DNA from: Lunularia cruciata | Lineage: Eukaryota > Streptophyta > Marchantiopsida > Lunulariales > Lunulariaceae | Assembly (NCBI GenBank): GCA_948567375.1 | Contig: OX419761.1 | Coordinates: forward strand, 34,634,243-34,698,242 | Direction: 5' to 3' | DNA length: 64,000 nt | Shown: positions 45,801 through 57,100 of the stretch, one piece after another | Layout: every line of letters starts with the position of its first letter | Position numbering within the stretch: position 1 is the stretch's first letter | The notes under the pieces: generated by a model | The model's input: only the letters and a program-made list of their open reading frames with translations | What the model was told of the DNA's origin: nothing | Database searches by the model: none | Position numbers and translations under genes: made by a program

Positions 45801-48345
45801 ACGGATATCCTCTTTCCAGCTCGCACAGTGATTAATTACATTACTCTAGTGAAACATGGGCATCTGGGAAGGGACAGAGATTAAAGTTCCACCTTTTTGT
45901 CACAGTTTTACGCGTCATTGAACTGTCGTAACGTCAAAGACATGGTGCAGGTTTTCCAGCATTGTATGTATTCTAACGAGGAAAAACACCCAGAAATCCG
46001 CTTTATGCTCGAGTACAGTGCACTGTACTACAAGACAACAACAACAACAACAACAGGTAGTGGGGAAAACACCCAATCGACCTGACTTAATAAAGCACCT
46101 CAAATCATTACCCCTCCAGTAGATGAAGAAAAACGGCTTTAGTATAAACTAAAAGCACCGCGTTCTCGATTGATAGTCAGTCACCAAACGTTGGTAGTAC
46201 CTCGATTTATATAACTTCTAACTCACCTACAACAACCAGATGATCCGTAACGACACCTTCTTCATATGTATGCAAGTACGACAAGAGATCCAGAGCTATA
46301 ATTTCTTCATACATACTTCTTCTTGTAGAAAGGGTGTTCAGGCTTTCAGTTGCTTCCCTCCATTCAAGTGCCTAATTCTTCACATCTGATGGAAACACGA
46401 ATTGAATTGGGGTTGGTCGAGGTCTGGAGGAAAAAGATGATCGTAAAGTTAGTTATACCAAGATAGCAATTACGATAAAGATCATGGCTTTTGTCTACCT
46501 GAAAAGTGCCACGAAATTGCTAATGAAGAGCAAGAGTCCCTGGCGACAAATTAATGTCCTGATGTATAGAATCAGAGGCCAAAAAACATGCTACTAAGAT
46601 ATAAAGTATTTGTCCTTGTGGTCTTTGAATTAGCATAATAGTTTAGAATATGCCCTCACCACAAAGTCCACCACTCGTGCGTTGCTGTTCTGCTCATCTT
46701 CTCCATACCTACAACATATAATATTGCATCAAGTTTTATATTCAGTAGTTCTTTTAGTAAAACTAAAAAAAAATTATTCATGTGTAATAACAAAATGTAT
46801 GGTAGTTTGGTGGAGAAACTAGAACAGATAAGCCTTGCATTTTGGCCTAGTGAACTCACATGTTTTGTTTCTGCAGACTCTAGCCCAAAATTCAAATTTT
46901 CGTTAATTTGGTACTCGTTGTGGTGAGGAAAATAAAGACATGATGAGCCAGAAACTCCCTCAGCAAATTAAGCTTTTAAAACCTCTTCACTTGTACGTAT
47001 CGACACACCAAATGGATATTCAATATATCATGAGAATTCTGATCTACACTATCTTAAACTCTAAGTGGCACCTACTACTAGATGAGCTAAGTTTTGGAAT
47101 TGTGTCTTATTGCAATTTATCATTGGATATGCTAACTTTCGTATCAATCTTAATATCTATACATAATTTGATAAATCTTATGATGTATTGAATATGCTTT
47201 GCATGAGGTGGTCATGTAAAGGGTGTTCTTTGAGATTTTTACGGTTTAATCATCAGAAAGTAGTCAAAATCGTGGTTCAATTTAACTTCTAATACCCCTT
47301 TTTATGAAATCATCCCTTCCAAATGTATGCATTTTTAACTACTCCGGATTGAGCTTTGACTTCCTCACATTTATCATTAGAAGTTAGACATAAAGATGGT
47401 GTAAAAGTCACATCATATGCGATAGGTATCACTGTTAAAATACAATTAGTGGTCAATACATAACTAAGCATTATTCAGCTTTTGATAAATAAAATAGGTC
47501 TAAAATTGATAAGATTTAACGGTTTACTTGAGGAACTTAGCAGTGGAGAGAGCAGGCAAGGATTATTTACGTATTTTAGATTCAAGTTTTATTCAAGTTC
47601 AAATCAAAACTCAAATTATAAAACATCTAGCATTTCATCAAAAAACAGATTAGATTCTTTTGATAATTTACTAATTATTTTTTAGTTTTAAGAGAAATTT
47701 AAATCTGCAGCTAAGAAAAGCAACTTTTCCCTCGACAGCATATATTCTTAATTGAAAGGTTTTTAGGCCATTATTTTTGAGGAAAAACAAGTGAGAACGA
47801 CCTTTTCTTTCAAAGGAGTATCATAATTGTCTGTCTTTCCAAAAAAGATATCTTATTCTTCAGATAAATTGAACAATGATCATTTTCCTATTTGAAAATC
47901 CATTTATTTTCCTAAATGAAAAATTTCAGGAAAAATTCATAAAATGGTTTACAATGAAATTAACACTTGTCATTTAATACACGAGCGTTTCCTCAGGCAA
48001 GCTATCGCTGTAATTTTGAGGTTTAATTCATGAAAATTGACGTTCTCAGAAAGTAATGAAGAAATTTTTTATCCACGTCAAGTCCATGACGTTTGACTAT
48101 CCATGTGACGGATTCCCGCCACTGCAACAGTCGAGTATGGACGGACTCCGTTACTCGTACTGCAGACGTCCACCAGGACATCTCATCACAGGCCAGGAGA
48201 TCCGGCACCATTTTGAAGCCGAGAGTTTCATCACGGAATTGCCTCTATACTTTACGGTGTGATAAAACGCTGGAAAAGAGCTAAAGTTTGGTGGAACGTA
48301 CGGTGATACTCTTAGAAGTTATCCGGCAAGTAAAGGAGTTAGATC
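42873..48345. other. Intergenic, no gene recognised; (ACA)n at 46035-46055
   Basis: The first part holds the 3' untranslated region of the AIP2-like gene. Frames at 44200-44469 and 44595-44957 on plus are open but have no known motif, and I see no splice-linked partners. A trinucleotide (ACA) run lies at 46035-46055. 46900-48000 is AT-rich. Confidence 0.4.
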
Positions 48346-48525
48346 ATGCAGTGGACGAGTAGATCTTTGCGGCACTTGTTTGCGGTCGAGGAGACAAGGG
48401 ATGCAAGGAAAAGCCTACCTGGAGTTTACCACCAATTTTCGGGAATTACAAGAATTGCACTACCACCAATTCGAGAAACTTTATCAATTAGGAGATGTTT
48501 ATTCGGATACTCCAGTTGTGTGTAG
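48346..48525 (+). CDS. Possible short ORF or first exon with a mitochondrial-type leader
   Basis: ATG at 48346, 59 residues, stop at 48523-48525. The start MQWTSRSLRHLF is Arg-rich and amphipathic like a mitochondrial presequence, and the rest is basic (GITRIALPPIRETLSIRRC). A GT donor lies just before the stop (tgt|gtgtag), so it could be a first exon. No downstream exon was found and I do not recognise a family. It could equally be a chance frame. Confidence 0.15.
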   Translation: MQWTSRSLRHLFAVEETRDARKSLPGVYHQFSGITRIALPPIRETLSIRRCLFGYSSCV

Positions 48526-49925
48526 GTTCGTATGATTTACATAGCTCGGATATCTTAGGTGTGGTAGGGCAAATTTTTCATATAGACTTTATTGGAACTT
48601 AGCTTTATTTTACCTTTTTTCTTTTTGTTTTTTCCTTGTACGACTTGAAGAGTCTTCCCATCGTCCCTTCGTTTGTTCTACGCTGTCGCCTTCTTCCAAA
48701 AAATTTCGGGAATGGTCTTTATCTTTTCGGGACTGTGATACTCGCTCACCTGTTTGATTTGCTAAGAAAGTTCTTTACACTCCAGAAATCTCCAAGAAGA
48801 AACGAATCAAATGAACGACTTTTAGTTCCCAATTGTCAAATTTGCACTTTGTTATCTAATCGATTTGTGTCAAAGCAGATTTAGTGTTCGGATCTTTCTT
48901 ACGATAAAAACCTGTAACGCCGCGTGATTGTTACCATCGGAGAAATAGCGCCTACCGTATACTCAGCGACATTAGCGGTCTGGAATGACCACATTTCCTC
49001 AATTCAAAACACGTTCTGTACTTAATCGAACCTATAGTGGAAATGTGATTGACAGCGTTGAATGACCAAGTTCGTTAGATGTGACTTTGATTCGAAGGTA
49101 TGCTCATTCCTCTAATATCGCTCTCACATGTTGGTCTAGTCAAATCTAGTACTCACACCATGAAAAGTCCTCATAAAGATTATTTCTTGTAACTGTTCAC
49201 GCCATTGCCTTTCTCTTTCCCAATTACGCTAAAACCAATAGAATACTCAACTTACAAGGCCACAAATTCTCAGTCCGACAAAAATTTAATACTAAGGACT
49301 TGTCAAACTACTATTAATAATCATATAAGATATTCTCATATAACCTTCGCATTCTCAATGAGACAAACTTGCAGTTTCTAGAGTGTTCTTTCTTCACGAG
49401 GAATGTGGTCTACGAGTAGTTCTAAATTCCATTTTGAGAGAGCTTTTTCTTTTCTTTTCATGACCTTGTAACTAGTCCGGGGAAAGGTACAAATCGAGGT
49501 GCAGTTCAAAAGGAATGGGAGTGCGTGCCTTCCTGTATGTATCTCTCTAAAGTGAGAATGTGTTTGTGTCATCTTCTTTGAGAGTTGACATGCCCCATCG
49601 GATTTTTTGGGAGCTGCAGATCTGTTCACTTTCCTTCGTTCAAGTCTCGGTTGAATTCTCTTCACTATTTGTCCGTTTTGGTGATTTGGGATGAAAAAGC
49701 ACAACACCATAAGGTTTAGTGTTTTTGTAGTTCGTTCATACTGGACACTTTAGTACAAATCATAGCTCATGCTCACCTCCTCTCTTGGTGGTTTATTCTA
49801 TTTTATTTGGTGTTACCTCCTTATCATATTTGTCACGGACTTTCCTTGCCTATAGAGGTATTGTTGCAACATTTGTTATTGTTTCATAGTACTATCCGCC
49901 ATACTTTCTCCACTATGTTAGGGCT
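48526..49925. other. Nothing recognised
   Basis: Short frames only (for example minus 49378-49710), without recognisable domains. Composition is mixed, becoming AT-rich toward the repeat island. Confidence 0.35.
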
Positions 49926-51640
49926 ATGCATGCTCCCCAACAATTAGATAAGTCGTGTAGACATATAGCTCTCCACAAAGTCATGGGTGGATGTGGCTTC
50001 ATAGAACAAGAAGCTACACTGCCAACAACATATATTGAAGCATGTGCTCTAGTGGTTCCTCATTTAGTAGATAGTTTTTTATATGAGGGTCATCCTCTTT
50101 TTTTTGAACCTATCACGACATTGGATTCAAGCATTTATGCCTTCCAAGCATATCTTAGATTGGCTTGCAACTTATTGTTATGTCATGCTTGCACATCACT
50201 CCATGTGTTTATTGACTTTGTATCCCCAGATTCTAAGATACTCCAAGTGGTTCTCAATGAACTTATGCACACTCACACATTACTAGCATCCTCATTGATG
50301 CAACTTCACCTAACAAAACTAGGATCCTCTCTTGTAGAGGGAAGGCTCTACAGCTTGGCTCCATGCTTCACCCTTGATTGACAACTTCCAATTTCTTGTG
50401 AGGAGCTTACCATAGCACTACAACTGTGGTTGTGTCTCCCACATCCAGCTCTCATAGGACTTCCACACTAGTGAATATATGGTTCCCCATATGACATGCA
50501 AAAGATACACTTTTATAATGTGTATTAAGTGAAGAGCCCACTAGATTGCATGATCCAATTCACTATACATTTGTTCACATCTTATGAGCTACATGGACAC
50601 TAGTTTAGCTTGAGCAATGGTTGGATTTACCAAGACCACATATCCATCAGGTGCAAGCAGATATTTTCACTCTCATGGGTGGATGGACTGACATTGCACC
50701 TTGCATAACATACTGGTGGCAAACCCTCTACAAGTTGAGTCATTGGCATGGGCAGGCATATAGGCGGGAGCAATAGCGACCATTGCCTCTAGGGGCAAAG
50801 AGGACCACTACACACCTTAGCTATACTTAGGTATCTTTGTCTCCATAGCAATTGAGATTTTTAGGCCACATGTAATGTTACAAGGATTGGAGAAATCCAA
50901 AGAGAAACACAAGGTTTCATTCCCCAATACTACGATGCTCCAAACGAGCACCTTGTCTTTATTATATAGCAAAGAGTATCCACTCAAAGGGAGCTACACT
51001 TTGGATCAAATACATGGATTGGTGACATGTTGATCCTTATCATATTGGTTGGTCAAACAAGTTGAACCAAAGAGAATCTTTGGAGAATCTTCTTGTAAGA
51101 AACTTAAACTATCATGAGTAAGGTACCATTGGAAAGATCTTGATGAAATTAAAAAAAAGGGGGAAATGCAATGCATTTTATTCTTAGGAATGGGTAATAC
51201 TCTATTTTTTGAGTCCTAATTCATTTGTTTAGGACTCAAAATAGACTTTGAAGTTTTTAGTATGTTTTTGACCTTTATCATATAGTACTCTTTTGGTGAT
51301 ACATATATCTGATCTACTTAGACCATTGTATATAACATCCCTAAAAATATTACCGAGTAAATTTTCACCTCTAGATAATCTATCTAGCCAATGGTATTAC
51401 ACCATTCCATCACCATTTTGATGGTTCCTTCAAGGATATAGTATGGGTCTCTTTGCAACAGAGAGGAGCATTGGCTGTCTCTCCAACCATGCTCATTTTC
51501 TATGATCAACAACACAACAATCACTCTGCAACATGCTCAGGCTTTAGGTTTTCACATACAAGCAGCTATAGTAGTCACACCCAACATTGCTAGGATCCTC
51601 CCTCCCCACTTACCTTATATACCTGATCTCTACCGAATAC
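49926..51640 (+). pseudogene. Decayed region resembling the part downstream of a reverse transcriptase, split by a solo LTR
   Basis: The open frame 49926-50381 (151 residues) begins with a QQLDKSCRHIALHKVMGGCGF-like segment. This recalls the Gly-Gly-x-Gly stretch that follows the reverse transcriptase in some plant and algal retroelements. The next 490 bp, with frameshifts, contain an ADIFTLMGGWTDIAP-like stretch. After the solo LTR, 51410-51560 reads FDGSFKDIVWVSL and HSATCSGFRF. The order fits the C-terminal, nuclease-like region of such elements as I remember it. No reverse transcriptase catalytic motif is present in the window. The assignment is weak. Confidence 0.3.
50871..51401 (-). repeat. 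Solo LTR, family related to element A's LTR
   Basis: 531 bp. On minus it begins TGTAATACCATTGGCTAG and ends AACATTACA. It aligns along its length with 53536-54101. The flanks (CCACA before, CCATT after) share only three of five bases, so the target duplication is imperfect or eroded. It interrupts the coding-like sequence of 49.9-51.6 kb. Confidence 0.8.
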
Positions 51641-52149
51641 TTAAGGAGTAGATTACACTCTCCTTAGTTTCTTATATGCTTGTTCGTGGTGCTCTTTTTC
51701 CTCTACAATACATTCGGGCCCTTTTGCTATTTGTCTTTTGCTTTGTTGTCGCTTGGGACTTTGGTGTTCTACACTCATATATATATAAAAGGCAGATTGG
51801 ATTATGAGTCATAAGATTAGCATTAGCTATATGTCTTTCAGATATTCAAAACTAACCTCAGGTATATGAACTGTTTAAGAACCCCATATACTGTGGGCTT
51901 CAGGTGCACTAAATAATCTCCGATTGGCAAGGGACCTATAACCCTTTAACTCCCGGGAACTTCAACACCTAGACCATATTGTCTTGGTGAACGTAAAATC
52001 GCTGACGAAAAGCAACTGTCCATGATTCTAACTGCAATTGAGAAAACTAGAAAAAGAACTGCGCCTCTAGCATTATTCCTCTAGTTAGATAGTAATAGTT
52101 TATGATCTTTGGAATTTTCCAATGTCTTGATGCGATAAAGTCTTCATAC

Positions 52150-52260
52150 TTCGTGATTGTGGGGAAAAGCAGTGTAGTGATTAACTATTTTGCATGAAAA
52201 GCTGTCTGATTTCGAATCTCACCTATTTCATACTTGACTCGTATATAACTGAGGTCTTGC
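52150..52260 (+). repeat. Degenerate tRNA-like sequence, possible SINE head
   Basis: AGTGTAGTGATTAACT at about 52171 resembles a polymerase III A box, and GATTTCGAATCTC at about 52208 resembles a B box (GGTTCGANNCC) at tRNA-like distance. It does not fold into a good tRNA. A similar arrangement occurs at 59155-59205. Confidence 0.3.
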
Positions 52261-53535
52261 GCAGACGATTTTTCTGGAGCGCCTACAAGCCTCATGATAC
52301 ACTACTCCATGCTGTAAAAAATTGTGCATTACCGTTTGCATTTTAGAATTTCTAAATGACTTTCTTTCTTCTCAATTTATACAAAAGAGGCTTTGTACCT
52401 TCGACGTGCTTGATTCCCTTGGCATAACATGCTCGCTTCTATATACCTGTCTCGCAACTATTCGTGCAACTTTCTCACATCCTTCTTGTTTTGCTATGTG
52501 TATCGCTTTCTTACTTTTGATATTAATTCCTAGGTTGGAAAGTGTACCCGCCAACTTTACCCTATTGGCAATAACAGGTTGAACCTCTTTTCCAAGATAC
52601 ACTCGAGTCAACAAACCCTTTTCGAAAGAAACTATTCTTGTGACGTCTGAAACTACTAAGCTTTTGCAAGTTGAATGGTTATAGCGTCAAAATTCCCCCC
52701 ATTTTCATGTATTACCCCTCCTTTACATGTATGAGCTTTCAGACCCACGGACGGCTGTCGAGTTTTACTTTCGTAGAGCTCGTATGCTGCGCTCTCTTGG
52801 CACATTTAAGTGCCTGGAATTTTCAGCACATAAATGTAATGCGAAGTGCACAATTAGAAATGGGAGGAAATTCTGGAGAAACAGGACGAGAGAAACCTGA
52901 CGACAGAGAACACAAAACGCGGGACTAGTAGGTCACACGTCACAGCATATCCAGGAAGCATCGACCGTGCAAGTCGAATTAACGGCCAGGATGCGCGAGG
53001 AATCCCGGCCCGCGGTTAAGTCACGATGCACCCGTTATCCTGGCGTCACGAGGAAAGGGCTGGAGAACGACTAGTGGTAGCGTAGGCATCCGTAGCCACT
53101 GGCAAAACACGAAAGAACTGAAAGGATACTTCCTGGTACTCCTCGAACCTTTAATGGTTATGGCGGAATGGGAGGGAGTGGGGAGGAAAGGATCGAGAGG
53201 GTGATCGTGAGAATTTGAAATTGATCCACGGTCGCTGCACAGAGAGGTTGTAAATGTAATGGGAGAGATGTGTGAATGAAAAACGCGACGCACGTAGTAT
53301 AACGAGAAGGAAGGTCGGGAAGACTATATCAAATCTTTATAAAGATAAAGCTTAAAAAGTGTAATAGGGTTAAATTCTAGTAATATTACATGACAAATCT
53401 GCCTGATTAGAATTAGAATATTAAAGTTATGTTGATCTTATGGTCTAAATATCTCAAGAGAATCCGAAGGTGTTTTATCTAGTACAATTATTCCTCTATG
53501 AATTTATGGATGGCATAACCCAAAGAGTACACCAT

Positions 53536-54101
53536 TGTAATGTTTCGAGTACAAGAGAGACACGAGGTTTCATTCCTCAATACTCCTATGACACAAAGAA
53601 GTATCTGGTTTTTATTATATAGCAAGAAGATCCATTCAAAGCGAGGTACTTTGGATCAAATACATGGATTGGTAACATGTCAATGAGCTCCACCTTTAGA
53701 TTAGCTCCATGGATTAATTACATGTTAATCTTCATCCTATTTCATTGATAAACAAGTTTGACCAAATAGAATCTTTGGAGAATCTTCTTGTATGAAACTT
53801 AGAATAACATAGGTGAGGTATTCTTTGAAAGCTCTTGTCAAGACAAACAAGAGGGCAAAAAGCAATACCTCGTCTTCCAAATAGAAGTAAAATTTCATTC
53901 TTTATGGCCTAATTCATCTATTTAGGATTCGAAAATTGACTTTGAAGTTTTCAAGGTGTTTTGATCTTTGCCCTATTAGTGGAAGTGCTCTTTCGGTGAC
54001 ACCTTTATTTGATCTACTTAGACAATCATACATAACATCCCTAAAAATATTATCAAACCAATTTACATCTCTAGATACGTTATTCAACTTATGGTATTAC
54101 A
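53536..54101 (-). repeat. Solo LTR with perfect target duplication
   Basis: 566 bp of the same family as 50871-51401, with TGTAAT...ATTACA termini. The 5-bp target duplication ACCAT is exact (53531-53535 and 54102-54106), showing insertion followed by LTR-LTR recombination. Confidence 0.9.
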
Positions 54102-54194
54102 ACCATTGAAGCATAAAAAGACAACACTTAGATTGATTATTCAACTTATGGTATTACAACCATTGAAGCATAAAAAGACAACACTTAGATTGAT
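54081..54194. repeat. 57-bp tandem duplication across the solo LTR edge
   Basis: Units 54081-54137 and 54138-54194 appear identical. Each contains the last 21 bp of the LTR, the target site ACCAT and 31 bp of flank, so the duplication arose after the LTR inserted. Confidence 0.9.
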
Positions 54195-57100
54195 TATTCT
54201 CTTATTTTATGGAGTGCGCCTACATAATTTCTCTATATAGAGCAATAGACATCCACTAGCTAGAAGAGAACTAGAAAATAAGAAAGTAAAAGTGTTATTT
54301 TTGTTGTTTAGTACTATAAGCTCTTGTATAATTATTTGAAAAAGTTGTTGAATATTATATCCAAAGTTTCATATCAAGGGAAAAGATAGTGACTTCACTA
54401 CATACTCTTCTACTTGGAGATTTTAATTACAACCACTTTGTTCACTCAACATCCAATAGGATAGGTAATTACATCCTACATCCTCCAAAACTGCATTGCA
54501 CATTGTATCCACAACCACAATATTTGCTATTGTCGCCTAATTGTTTTGAGCTATATACAAGTCTATCCTAACTCATACAGTCTACAATATATACCAATAC
54601 TATCTCAAAGTGAAATATTTACTCTCTTTTACCATTGCAAACACTATATCCTTAATGGTGTCATGACATGAGTAACTATCTTTGATCCTCCAAAATAATA
54701 ATGATTCATATAGACCCTTGTTGTATCTATAATAGTACTACATTCAAAATTATTTAAAATACATATGGGAAAACCAAATCTAGGTGGGATCTCATATTAT
54801 AGGGAAAGTAGTTGATGCTCAAATGTAAGATCTAAGAGTAAAGATCCAAAACTTGCATCCTTGCCAAAGCAAAAACAAATATGTACACTAGTAACACAAG
54901 GAATAGATGGATCAGCTAGAAAATAAGGTAGAGCTTGTTAATATTATTGGTTCATCAAGGAAGACTACAAACTTCTAGTCTAATAGGAAGGCCAAGGATG
55001 GAAGATCATAGCAACATGCTTGAGAGTACAAACTATCTCTTATTTGCAAACAATAGATGGAGAGGAAGGATAGGATACAGATTCCACCTCTGCCACATAT
55101 ATTGTCGAGATTGACCTATTAGCAACTATAAAATTGGAGAAAAACAAAGATATTGAAAATTCTCAACTATCCAAGAATACTAAAGATGTTTTCTTTTCCG
55201 TAAGTATTTGTCTCCTCCATATCTAGTATTATATTCCTCTACATGAAATGAACAGAGATGTCTATCACACATCCAAAAGTCTAAACTATTAATGTCACCA
55301 AAAGACTTCATTAATCCTCCTGTCAAAGCTTTGCAAGCTTTATTACGGAAGGTCCAAAAAAATCATACAATAAACATGACCATATCAAACCTGTTTCAAA
55401 TAATTTCAAAATATCAATTTTCAATTTGCTTGAGATAGTAATCATCCCCACAACTCAAACTATATATAATGGTCAATGAAAGAATTAACATAGCATGTAT
55501 AATCTCGGAGGCAAAGTAATATGATCAGGTAGATTTCAGGAAAAAGAAGGAGATGGGGCTAATATTTTAGAATCTACTTATTTAAAAACTCCATGCGTAA
55601 TGTGCTTCAGGTTAGAATAAATTGGAAAGCAGTAAGAAATATTTAATGTCCCATGACGCCAAATTGTGCATTCTTGAGAAGACTATATGGACGGGTGTTG
55701 ATTTGGTGGCTTTTGTTGCTTTTCTTTGAGATATACACGGTAGATGGACACTTGAATCTGATATGAGTACGCGTATGCGTACGGGTATCCAGAACTGCAC
55801 TTACTTACAGTGAAGTCAGAGGAAGCCTGGAGTCTGAACTGACGTTAAGGGGTGTCAGGTATAGATGAGGAAAATATTACCGTATGGAGCCTGAGGGACT
55901 GATACAGAGTGCTTTAGTATAGCACCAGAAAACGTTGACAATCAACCACCAGAATAGGTACTCTATATTGATAGTAAGAAGAAAGCGCATAACTACAGTG
56001 GAAGGAAAAAAAGGGAAAAAAGGAAACTAACTATAGTAACTATATAGTATAACTATAGTAAGGAAATAAGAAAGCGAGACATAAGTTAACAAGAAGACCC
56101 CATCAAGCCTTTCAGATGGAGCAAAGCTCCATTTTACCTCTGTAAAATGATGAAGTTACTCCCTGACTGCGAGTGATGTGTATAGTTCTATGGCTCGATA
56201 ACAAGCCACACATGCCTTCTCGAGTCGCTGTTAGCAAGGTCTATCCTTCGGGCTTTTGAGTTATTTGCAACACCACAGCAAGAACGATATTCCTCATCCT
56301 TTCCCTTAATTCAGCTGGCTCACCGACAAGTACGCAGATGATGATTGACGAAATTCTGTCCGATCTAAATTCTCGAGAGCTAAACACATTAAGGAAAGGC
56401 CAAATGCCTGATCCAGGCTGAGTCACCTGCAGAGTTATGGCAATCCATGCTCTGAGCATAAACGAGATCAGGCGAGGTGCTTTACAATGGAGTCCGCAGG
56501 TTCCAAAGCAATGTGCAATAAACGTGCTGGGATCACTACTTTCGCTTTTCAATTCAATCATTGTCATGGGTTTGTCATTTGAGCGTCGTGAATGTACGAA
56601 TTTACGAATTTACGAATATACGAATATATACGAAATATACGAATTTAGCCTGAACAGGAGAACAGTTTATTAAACGAGTAGTTCCTGCTTAATACGTTTG
56701 TGGCATAGAGCGTTGCATCCCTTTAGATTCGTTCATGTGGATCACAGAGCAGCGGACACGAGCGACATATGACAAAACCTAAAATCGAATGGAGGGTAGG
56801 ATATGTAAGACGGATCTTCTACGTCACGAGTAGTTCTGCGTACCTGTAGTTGTCCTGGAGTACCTCAGTGCCATCCAAGGGTAGTCTCTCTCACAAGCTG
56901 TAGTCTATGATACGATCGTACAGTGGAGAAAGACAAATGCCTTTTAAGTACCGTACGAAACGCGATAGAATCCGATGCCCTAATCCGAGCCTTTACCTGT
57001 TCTAGAGAAATCATACCGTTTCTTCTACGACTGTAAATTACGCAAAGGTTATCTAGCCTCAACGTAGTGTACATCGAGTGCCTACAATAGACCAGTATAG

